DNA from: Dysgonomonadaceae bacterium zrk40
GTDB lineage: Bacteria > Bacteroidota > Bacteroidia > Bacteroidales > Dysgonomonadaceae
DNA: 64,000 bases
Direction of reading: 5' to 3'
NCBI GenBank assembly: GCA_016916535.1
Contig: CP070276.1
Coordinates: 1,054,001-1,118,000, forward strand
Below, in pieces: positions 57,280 through 64,000 of the stretch; within the stretch, counting starts at the first letter, position 1, and the number at the start of each line of letters is the position of its first letter. The notes beneath the pieces were generated by a model. That model ran no database searches. It was not told the DNA's origin and saw nothing but the letters and a program-made list of their open reading frames with translations. The translations under genes were made by a program, and so were the position numbers.

Positions 57280-57627
57280 TCACACTTTACCATTTGCATT
57301 ATGATCATCGCCACAATTGACCAGACATCGGAGCACATTGGAGAAGCGCCTGTCTTTCAATGAATAATAGTTGTTCTTACCACTTTTACGACACTGTAGG
57401 ATCCCTTTTGCCCGCATATCGGTCAGATGATGTGAAAGCAACGATTGCTCGCAATCCATCCCCTCCATCAACTCCGAAACGGTTTTCTCTTCCGCACGGG
57501 TCAGCTGCATCACCACACAGAGTCGTATTTCGTTTGCGACAGCCTTTAACATATAGGCTGCCTCCTCAAAATAGGTGCGATCTAAATCTATTTCCATTGT
57601 TTCCTGTTGTTTCATCACTTTTTTCAT
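57280..57627 (-). CDS. ArsR-family transcriptional regulator
   Basis: A winged-helix repressor of 115 residues from ATG 57627 (MKKVMKQQETM). The open frame to 57654 would start inside the operator, so it is rejected. The helix-turn-helix is near VSELMEGMDCEQSLLSHHLTDMRAKGIL. The classical arsenic or cadmium box ELCVCDL is absent; Cys occurs in RLCVVMQL, MDCEQS, LQCRKS and near the C-terminus (LRCLVNCGDD). That pattern recalls thiol or persulfide sensors such as BigR, SqrR and YgaV; this is a proposal only. It leads the DUF6132-thioredoxin-DUF302 operon. Confidence 0.85.
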   Translation of the reverse strand: MKKVMKQQETMEIDLDRTYFEEAAYMLKAVANEIRLCVVMQLTRAEEKTVSELMEGMDCEQSLLSHHLTDMRAKGILQCRKSGKNNYYSLKDRRFSNVLRCLVNCGDDHNANGKV

Positions 57628-57639
57628 AATACCAATATA

Positions 57640-57667
57640 TGAACATATATACATATATCAATGTTCA
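57640..57667 (-). promoter_or_regulatory. Candidate ArsR operator
   Basis: TGAACAT (57640-57646) and ATGTTCA (57661-57667) are a perfect inverted repeat of 7 bp arms, 14 bp apart, with AT-rich spacer. It overlaps the -7 box and covers the transcription start of the arsR operon. Confidence 0.6.
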
Positions 57668-57696
57668 AAAGTAGTACATATTTTTTAATTGACAAA
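57666..57696 (-). promoter_or_regulatory. Promoter of the arsR operon
   Basis: On the minus strand TTTG (57696-57693), a 19-bp spacer and TACTTTTG (57673-57666). Both elements and the spacing fit the Bacteroidetes consensus. Initiation would be near 57659, followed by a short leader of about 30 nt to the ATG at 57627. Confidence 0.8.
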
Positions 57697-57701
57697 ATTT
57701 T

Positions 57702-58394
57702 TCAGAGAATTTTAAAGTACCAGGTAAGTTTTCCCTCAATGATGCGATGGGCAGAACGGGAGAAGTAGGCATTATCACTGCGTCTGTTGGTAAAGAGATC
57801 GGCCAGTCCGAAGTAGTAGCGGCCCTCCAAATTGAGATCACCAATGTCAGTTTTCAGTTCCAACCCGAGACCGCCAATCAGTCCGTAGTCCACCCTTTTC
57901 ATCGCATCAAAGGAGCCATATTGGACACCAATGGGTGCATCTGGATCAGCTTCACGACGCAGTGCAAGATCATCTGCCAGGGCACTGCTCATCTGATGTT
58001 GCTCTCCCAACAGATAGCTGATCTTGGGACCTGCATTGATGATGAAGCGCGTTTTATTTCCAAAGTAGATGTGTGTCAAGAAAGGCATTTCCAGGTAACT
58101 GAGGGTTCTTTGATAGGAGAATTCCGAATCAGGCTTAAATGCTTCAGTCCATCCCTTTTGCACATAGTTGAGTTCGGCAATCAGGCCGAGATGTTTTTCG
58201 GAAATGTATTTCAATGAGATTCCCCCCAGGATGCCCATATGCTCCGTCTGTTCTACGGTAGGCATAAAATCGATGTTACTGAAAACCACACCTCCTCCTG
58301 CGCCAAGATAAAGCTCATTACGGGCTGACTCTTTTTGTGCAAAAAGAGTAGTGACAGTCAAAAACAGGGTAAACAATAAAACAAGCTGCCTCAT
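57702..58394 (-). CDS. PorT-like outer membrane beta-barrel protein
   Basis: A 230-residue outer membrane protein with a signal peptide (about 1-20, ending TLFAQ), then alternating amphipathic strands with a terminal aromatic (WYFKIL). It resembles the PorT family (in Porphyromonas gingivalis a type IX secretion component), but PorT-like barrels also occur in species without that system. It is overlapped by 4 bp (ATGA) at the stop of the upstream LysM fusion gene, so the two are coupled. A role in secretion is an inference. Confidence 0.75.
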   Translation of the reverse strand: MRQLVLLFTLFLTVTTLFAQKESARNELYLGAGGGVVFSNIDFMPTVEQTEHMGILGGISLKYISEKHLGLIAELNYVQKGWTEAFKPDSEFSYQRTLSYLEMPFLTHIYFGNKTRFIINAGPKISYLLGEQHQMSSALADDLALRREADPDAPIGVQYGSFDAMKRVDYGLIGGLGLELKTDIGDLNLEGRYYFGLADLFTNRRSDNAYFSRSAHRIIEGKLTWYFKIL

Positions 58395-60388
58395 CTCTTC
58401 AGTTCTGTTTTTGAAATGCTTCCGTTTTGATCATAGTGCACCATATAAAGAGCACCATTGATCAAGCCACCCCAATTGTTAAGTCGTTCAAAATAATATG
58501 GAAACTGGATTGTTGCCACTCTCACATCGTTGATCTTTTGCTCAAAATTCAAGCCGTTTCGTTGCAGCGCTGTCAGGAAATAGAGGGCGGTGTCGTAACC
58601 CCACATGCCGTAACTGGGAAAAGTCTCCATCGGCTCGCGTCCATACCATCTCCTGAACTCATCCTTAAATCTTTTCGCCTGGTATGACTGCTGATCGACA
58701 AAGAAAGGAGTGTAGACGGTTGCACCAAACTGAGTCAACTCATCTTTCAGATCTCCATAGGTTTGCCAGTCAGGGTGTCCAAAGAGATGGGTTACAATTC
58801 CCGGATTGGCCTCATGTATCTTCTTCAATTCTGAGGTAATATGCCGCAAAGATGCAGCATCACTGCTGATCGGCAGGATCAGGTTCTCCTGTCCCTGACG
58901 CAGCAAGGGTGCACTTGTGGAAGCCAAAGACGCAACGTCATTAACTGATTGGTAGGGTATGTTCTGCTGTCTGAGCGATGACTGTAACAACGTGACAAAT
59001 TCCTTCTGGGGATTGTTTCCCCCTTCAACAAATATGATATTGGCATTCCTGAACTTATGAGTGAAATAGTTTATTGTCTTTGTATAGACAAGACTGTTCA
59101 TGGGATTCACCTGGAGCATAAAGCCATTGTTGAGCACCTCGTCATTGCCTTGTGAGAACGGCACCACATATTTGATATTCTTCGATCGTGAGAAATCAGA
59201 CAACACTTTAATCTGGGCATCATTCACACCTCCGATAATCAGGTTGAGAGACTGCATCTCAAGGGTTCCAAGCAGGCTCTCGAGCTTCCCCGTGTCGTTC
59301 CCTTTACCGATTTCAAACACGTATAGTTCGAGGTCTGCACCACGCTCTTTCAGCTCGTTCACAGCCAGCAGAAATCCTTCGTAGTACTCCTGAAGACGAA
59401 GATGTCCCCTGCTGGTTTGATCCAGGAAGGGCAGCAACAATCCGACCTTCATTACATCGACCCGTTGTGACGGACTTTGCTTTGTCAGCAACCTGTTTGC
59501 CTGATTTTCTTCACCGGGATCAAGATTTTCAACCTTACTCCTGGCCACAGCAACGATCAACTCCATGTTGGGTTTCAATCCTCCCGAAAGCATCGGGTTC
59601 ATCTGCTCAAGTGTGGAGACCTCAACGCCATATTTTCTTGCAATGCCATAAAGCGTCTCTCCCCGCTTCACGGTATGGATGATGTTGGCAGTTTGTTTCT
59701 CAAACGGTTTCACAACTTCGTAAGATTCAAAGAAGGGAATCCGGATGGTCTTGCCGATTTGGAAGCTCTCAACCGATAACCCTACATTTGCACGAACCAC
59801 ATCCTCCGGTTTCAGCCGGTAAGTTTTGGCAACCGAATAGAGCGTCTCTTTCGGCAGGATGGTGTGATAACGATAATTCTCCTCTTTCTCCTTGCTGATG
59901 ACACGTCGCTGGGGGATGGTGAGGACGGCCCCAATTGCAATCCCGTCGGCAGCACCTGGATTGAGCCGGATGATATGGTCGACTGTTGTATGATACATGT
60001 TGGAGATGCTGTAGACAGTCTCCCCTTTTACCACGGTATGCTTGAAGCTGTTGTTCTGATCCGTCGGATCATTACGGGAAACATCCTGTGGTGCAGCATC
60101 GGAATGAACTCTCTCCGACACTTGGGTGACAGGAATCAAGAGCTCCTGACCATTTTGGAGTCCGTTGTTCGACCCGGGATTGTAGCGCAGTAAGTCAGCT
60201 ACGGAGATGGAAAAAATGCGTGATACCGCATAGAGTCCTTCACCAGGTTGAACCTTATATTTGTAATATGATTGACCGTCAACCGTAACTATCTCATATG
60301 GAAGCTGCTGGGCTTGCATTGAATGTATGCCTGCGACAAGGCAGATCATGATGACTAAAAACCTGCTTAGTTGAATGAGCTTACCCAT
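58391..60388 (-). CDS. LysM repeat / periplasmic ligand-binding fusion protein
   Basis: A 665-residue protein from ATG 60388 (MGKLIQLSRFLV, signal peptide ending MQAQ). Four LysM-like domains follow (VQPGEGLYAVSRIF, VVKGETVYSISNMY, ILPKETLYSVAKTY, VKRGETLYGIARKYG), then a type-1 periplasmic-binding domain of LivJ type (VGLLLPFLDQTSRGHLRLQE to the end). LysM suggests cell-wall anchoring; the binding domain has no transporter partner here. It is coupled to the PorT-like gene. Function unknown; Bacteroidetes annotate it as LysM-containing substrate-binding protein. Confidence 0.82.
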   Translation of the reverse strand: MGKLIQLSRFLVIMICLVAGIHSMQAQQLPYEIVTVDGQSYYKYKVQPGEGLYAVSRIFSISVADLLRYNPGSNNGLQNGQELLIPVTQVSERVHSDAAPQDVSRNDPTDQNNSFKHTVVKGETVYSISNMYHTTVDHIIRLNPGAADGIAIGAVLTIPQRRVISKEKEENYRYHTILPKETLYSVAKTYRLKPEDVVRANVGLSVESFQIGKTIRIPFFESYEVVKPFEKQTANIIHTVKRGETLYGIARKYGVEVSTLEQMNPMLSGGLKPNMELIVAVARSKVENLDPGEENQANRLLTKQSPSQRVDVMKVGLLLPFLDQTSRGHLRLQEYYEGFLLAVNELKERGADLELYVFEIGKGNDTGKLESLLGTLEMQSLNLIIGGVNDAQIKVLSDFSRSKNIKYVVPFSQGNDEVLNNGFMLQVNPMNSLVYTKTINYFTHKFRNANIIFVEGGNNPQKEFVTLLQSSLRQQNIPYQSVNDVASLASTSAPLLRQGQENLILPISSDAASLRHITSELKKIHEANPGIVTHLFGHPDWQTYGDLKDELTQFGATVYTPFFVDQQSYQAKRFKDEFRRWYGREPMETFPSYGMWGYDTALYFLTALQRNGLNFEQKINDVRVATIQFPYYFERLNNWGGLINGALYMVHYDQNGSISKTELKR

Positions 60389-60616
60389 TTTTTCTTGTTT
60401 AAGTAAATATATAAAGAGTGGTTGTTGCTGCAACCGACAGACAAAAATAGGGAAAAAAATCGGGATATGATTTTTTCCGCCAAGGTGTGACCGATTGTTT
60501 CACAGGTTTTAAACATTTTACGCTTCCCTACGGTTCAGGATGCCTCAATTTATTCAACGATCACATGCAAGTTGATTCGTCTGGCAGTTAGGCCTGAAAG
60601 CGGATTGCCATTTCCA

Positions 60617-62152
60617 TTAAAAGGGGAGCGGATCTTTCTTCTGTGCATTGAACCCAGATGACGGGAAAGGTTCATTAACAGCATTTTCATCACTTGCCAC
60701 CTGTTTATTCATGCGTGATGGACGCTCCACATAATTTCGGCCAACGGCATAGTCATCCAGGTTCTGGAATCGTGCATACTCGTTGTCAAAGCGCATGCTC
60801 GCAATGCCGGTGGGACCGTTACGATGCTTGGCAACGATAATCTCGGCGATACCCACCAATGAGTTACCCCGTTCATCTTCCGTGATGCGGTAGTACTCCG
60901 GACGGTGAATGAAACAGACGATGTCGGCATCCTGCTCAATGGCACCCGACTCACGCAGGTCGGCCAGCTGGGGTCGTTTTCCCTCATTTCCCTGCCGCGA
61001 CTCAACCCCACGGTTCAACTGAGAGAGCGCAATGATGGGGATGTTCAACTCCTTCGCAAGTCCCTTCAGCGAGCGGGATATCATGCTCACCTCCTGTTCG
61101 CGGCTACCGAAGCTCATCCCACTGGCATTCATCAGCTGCAGGTAGTCAATAATCAGTGTCCGGACACCATGCTCACGCACCAACCGGCGTGCCTTCGTAC
61201 GCAGTTCAAAAACAGAGAGGCTGGGTGTATCGTCAATGTAGACCGGTGCATTGTAGAGAAACTTGTGGTTCTTGTCGAGCCGCTCCCACTCATCGTCCGA
61301 CAGCCTTCCGCTTTTGATGCTCTCACCCTTTATCTGACACACATTGACGATCAAACGATTGACCAGCTGCACGTTCGACATTTCAAGGGAGAAGATGCCA
61401 ACAGGTTGTTTGAAATCGAGTGCCATGTTCTTGGCCATTGAGAGCACAAAGGCGGTCTTACCCATTGCCGGACGGGCCGCGATGATTACCAGGTCGGAGT
61501 TCTGCCACCCGGAGGTGAGTTTGTCCAGCTCCTTGAAGCCGGTTGGAAGACCGCTCATCCCATCCTTGCGGTTCGCCGCCAACTGGATGTTCTGCATCGC
61601 CTCCTTGATCACCGGGTTGATCTGGATCACATCCTTCTTCACGTTGCGCTGTGAGATTTCGAAGAGTCTCCCTTCAGTCTCCTGCATCAGGTCATCCACA
61701 TCGACCGTTTCGTCGAAAGCCTGTTGTGACACCTCTGATGAGAAGGAGATCAGCTCACGGGCAAGGCACTTCTGGGCGATGATACGGGAATGGTATTCAA
61801 TGTGGGCGGCCGATGCCACCTTCTCGCTCAGCTCCGCCACATAGACGGCACCACCGGCTGTTTCCAGCTCGCCGCGACGCTTCAGTTCCTCCACCACGGT
61901 GAGCACGTCAACCGGCTTCTGCTGCATGGCAAGGCCCTGTATAGCGTCGAATATGAGTTGATGAGACGGATCATAAAAACTCTCCGGCTTGAGGATCTCA
62001 CTGATCACAGAATAGGCATCTTTTTCCAACATCAGCGCTCCCAGTACCGCTTCCTCCAGTTCTCTTGCCTGCGGTGGCAGTTTCCCCATATCGGGAGCAA
62101 CGACTGCTTTTTCAACTACTTTAACCGATGGTTTACGTTTTTGCTTTTCCAT
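60617..62152 (-). CDS. dnaB: Replicative DNA helicase
   Basis: The 5'-3' helicase of the replisome. From ATG 62152 (MEKQKRKPSVKVVEK) it has 511 residues, with the N-terminal domain (PQARELEEAVLGALML), Walker A in ARPAMGKTAFVLS, and IIDYLQLMNASG and ALSQLNRGVESR of DnaB. No intein is visible. The 228 bp downstream to the LysM fusion gene are non-coding. Confidence 0.96.
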   Translation of the reverse strand: MEKQKRKPSVKVVEKAVVAPDMGKLPPQARELEEAVLGALMLEKDAYSVISEILKPESFYDPSHQLIFDAIQGLAMQQKPVDVLTVVEELKRRGELETAGGAVYVAELSEKVASAAHIEYHSRIIAQKCLARELISFSSEVSQQAFDETVDVDDLMQETEGRLFEISQRNVKKDVIQINPVIKEAMQNIQLAANRKDGMSGLPTGFKELDKLTSGWQNSDLVIIAARPAMGKTAFVLSMAKNMALDFKQPVGIFSLEMSNVQLVNRLIVNVCQIKGESIKSGRLSDDEWERLDKNHKFLYNAPVYIDDTPSLSVFELRTKARRLVREHGVRTLIIDYLQLMNASGMSFGSREQEVSMISRSLKGLAKELNIPIIALSQLNRGVESRQGNEGKRPQLADLRESGAIEQDADIVCFIHRPEYYRITEDERGNSLVGIAEIIVAKHRNGPTGIASMRFDNEYARFQNLDDYAVGRNYVERPSRMNKQVASDENAVNEPFPSSGFNAQKKDPLPF

Positions 62153-62475
62153 TGAATTGACCTGATATAGCATTTAAGATTGTAAAGGTACAGAGATATT
62201 CATTGTGGACAGAATTTTTATCCCGCTTATATCGCCAAAAGTTATAAACAAAAAACTGTTGATAACTCCTGAACAACCTCGATGAGTTATTGTTAAACAA
62301 GAACCGTTCTTATATAAATCTAATCAGACAATGAAAAGTAACGGGAGTATCCCCCAACTATATAAAAGATTGAATACCATGGATTAAGGGTCGAGCCTCA
62401 ACGGGTCGACATCCTGGATGCCATTCACTCCCTTGGGAATCACCAATAACCTAAAACCTATATAAAATCATTTGT
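62153..62475. other. Divergent intergenic region between dnaB and katA
   Basis: 323 bp without a gene. For dnaB the minus strand reads TACCTTTA at 62190-62183, seven of eight matches to TAnnTTTG. For katA there is no clear TAnnTTTG box and no OxyR-like motif I can recognise. The word GGGTCGA occurs twice, 15 bp apart (62388 and 62403). Confidence 0.5.
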
Positions 62476-63981
62476 ATGAACGCAGAAGAATTAAAGAAAC
62501 AGAAAGACAAGGAGAACAGGAAGAAGATGACTACCGTGGCAGGCGCTCCGGTAGGTAACAACCAGGACTCAATGACTGCCGGCCCACGTGGACCCATGAT
62601 GTTGCAGGATGTATGGTTCCTGGAGAAACTGGCACACTTCGACCGCGAGGTGATTCCCGAAAGACGCATGCATGCCAAAGGCTCGGGCGCCTTCGGCACC
62701 TTCACCGTGACTCACGACATTACCCAGTACACCCGTGCGAAGATCTTCTCCGAGATCGGCAAGCAGACCGAGATGTTCGTCCGCTTCTCCACAGTAGCCG
62801 GTGAGCGGGGTGCCGCAGATGCTGAGAGGGACATCCGTGGCTTCGCGATGAAGTACTACACAGAAGAGGGCAACTGGGACCTTGTGGGCAACAACACCCC
62901 GGTCTTCTTCTTCCGTGACCCGCTCAAGTTCCCCGACCTGAACCACGCGGTGAAACGTGATCCGCACACCAACCTGCGCAGTCCCAACAACAACTGGGAC
63001 TTCTGGAGCAATCTGCCCGAAGCGTTGCATCAGGTGACCATCACCATGAGCGATCGCGGCATCCCGCGTAGCTATCGCCACATGCACGGTTTCGGCAGCC
63101 ACACCTACAGCTTCATCAACAGCGACAATGTGCGTCACTGGGTGAAGTTTCACTTTGTGACCCAGCAGGGAATCGAGAACCTGAGCGATGCAGAGGCGGA
63201 AATGTTGGTAGGGAAAGATCGGGAGAGCCACCAGCGCGACCTCTTCGAGGCCATCGGCAATGGAGATTTCCCCAAATGGAAGATGTTCATTCAGGTGATG
63301 ACCGAGGAGCAGGCTGAGCAGATGCCCTACAACCCGTTAGACCTGACCAAGGTTTGGTACAAGGGCGACTTTCCGTTGATCCCGGTAGGGGAGTTTGAAC
63401 TAAACCGCAATCCGGACAACTACTTCCAGGATGTGGAACAGGCAGCATTCAACCCTGCCAACGTGGTGCCGGGTATCGGCTTCTCACCCGACAAAATGTT
63501 GCAGGGTCGTCTCTTCTCCTACGGCGATGCGCAGCGTTACCGCCTGGGGGTAAACCACCACCAGATCCCGGTAAACCAGCCCAAGGGGGTAAAGGAAGGC
63601 TACAACTCCTACCACCGCGACGGTCAGATGCGGGTCGACGGCAATCTGGGTGCCGCCCTCCATTATGAACCCAACAGCTATAGCATCTGGCAGGAACAGC
63701 CTGAGCATGACGAGCCTGTTCAGAAGGTGAACGGCGACATCAAACGGTGGAACTTCCGCGAGGATGATGACAATTACTACGAACAGCCAGGCAAGCTCTT
63801 CCGCCTGATGACTGCGGAAGAACAACAAAGACTGTTTGAAAACACCGCCCGGAACATGGGTTGCTCTGATGAGATCATCAAGATCCGCCATATCGGCAAC
63901 TGCTACAAGGCCGACCCCGCCTATGGGCGTGGTGTGGCTGATGCACTGGGCATCTCCTACGAGAAAGCGGGGATTATCTGA
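62476..63981 (+). CDS. katA: Catalase (monofunctional, small subunit)
   Basis: Haem catalase that splits hydrogen peroxide. 501 residues, typical of small-subunit clade 3 catalases. The distal His is in [14 protein letters not shown], the Asn in [12 protein letters not shown] and the proximal Tyr in [14 protein letters not shown]. No signal peptide, so cytoplasmic. The N-terminus has an unusually basic and polar lead ([11 protein letters not shown]). No KatA-specific regulator is adjacent. An anaerobe with this gene would have oxygen tolerance. Confidence 0.96.
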   Translation: MNAEELKKQKDKENRKKMTTVAGAPVGNNQDSMTAGPRGPMMLQDVWFLEKLAHFDREVIPERRMHAKGSGAFGTFTVTHDITQYTRAKIFSEIGKQTEMFVRFSTVAGERGAADAERDIRGFAMKYYTEEGNWDLVGNNTPVFFFRDPLKFPDLNHAVKRDPHTNLRSPNNNWDFWSNLPEALHQVTITMSDRGIPRSYRHMHGFGSHTYSFINSDNVRHWVKFHFVTQQGIENLSDAEAEMLVGKDRESHQRDLFEAIGNGDFPKWKMFIQVMTEEQAEQMPYNPLDLTKVWYKGDFPLIPVGEFELNRNPDNYFQDVEQAAFNPANVVPGIGFSPDKMLQGRLFSYGDAQRYRLGVNHHQIPVNQPKGVKEGYNSYHRDGQMRVDGNLGAALHYEPNSYSIWQEQPEHDEPVQKVNGDIKRWNFREDDDNYYEQPGKLFRLMTAEEQQRLFENTARNMGCSDEIIKIRHIGNCYKADPAYGRGVADALGISYEKAGII

Positions 63982-64000
63982 TTCGTAGTAGGATTCGCAG

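Noticed and set aside
57628-57654. An upstream start of arsR at 57654
   Set aside because: It lies inside the operator palindrome and only a few bases from the expected transcription start.

Overview
The window is a piece of a Bacteroidales chromosome, most likely of the Dysgonomonadaceae type (Proteiniphilum, Petrimonas or a relative). The evidence is gene content and order: parA-parB-DUF5683-LysM transglycosylase, hemD beside DUF4271, rpsF-rpsR-rplI, a complete arginine operon with the N-succinylornithine type of carbamoyltransferase, a two-part LysO exporter, and a secreted protease whose C-terminus looks like a type IX secretion signal. Many genes have the Bacteroidetes -7 promoter box TAnnTTTG upstream. 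Genus level is a guess. The genes are dense and mostly of housekeeping type. No CRISPR array, prophage, insertion sequence, rRNA or tRNA gene was seen.

Layout. 1-5.6 kb (minus): dTDP-sugar genes rfbA-rfbC-rfbB (rfbB cut by the window edge), trmD, and a TonB-dependent-receptor-like outer membrane protein. 5.7-7.8 kb (plus): split LysO exporter and a membrane metallophosphoesterase. 7.8-10.3 kb (minus): murF and a secreted C1 peptidase. 10.4-13.0 kb (plus): small membrane protein, rnhA, rnpA, yidD, TatD hydrolase. 13.1-16.7 kb (minus): metK, LOG-family gene, DUF4271 and hemD, tightly packed, behind a long structured metK leader. 17-24.7 kb: FAD oxidoreductase, HAD phosphatase, an NlpC/P60-LysM lipoprotein, prfB with its programmed +1 frameshift, TIGR02757, and a serine protease whose sorting tail is cut by an in-frame TAG. 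24.7-30.4 kb (minus): parA-parB-DUF5683-transglycosylase, and a KamA-like radical SAM gene. 30.6-39.2 kb (plus): the arginine operon GNAT-argG-argC-argD-argF'-argB-argE-argH with a candidate ArgR operator and a structured leader. 39.4-42.7 kb (plus): pta, an unusual 3-hydroxyacyl-CoA dehydrogenase homologue, ackA. 43-44.1 kb (minus): ribosomal proteins S6, S18, L9. 44.3-46.6 kb (plus): zwf-pgl. 46.6-48.7 kb (minus): def, ruvX, lptB, folB. 48.9-51.2 kb (plus): aminopeptidase P and gamma carbonic anhydrase. 51.3-52.5 kb (minus): U32 peptidase-family protein. 52.8-56 kb (plus): secreted GH2 beta-galactosidase. 56-57.7 kb (minus): a compact ArsR-DUF6132-thioredoxin lipoprotein-DUF302 operon with a recognisable promoter and operator. 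57.7-62.2 kb (minus): LysM/periplasmic-binding protein fusion with a PorT-like beta-barrel, and dnaB. 62.5-64 kb (plus): catalase.

The most interesting items are: the ArsR-DUF6132-thioredoxin-DUF302 cassette, which could be a thiol or persulfide response operon; the nonsense codon in the protease sorting domain; a roughly 180-bp intergenic repeat with nested inverted repeats present twice in opposite orientation (19.0 and 42.7 kb); the catalytically atypical dehydrogenase between pta and ackA; the metK leader; and the arginine operon's operator, leader and ten-G tract. All functional calls rest on reading the proteins and DNA by eye; no database search was run.
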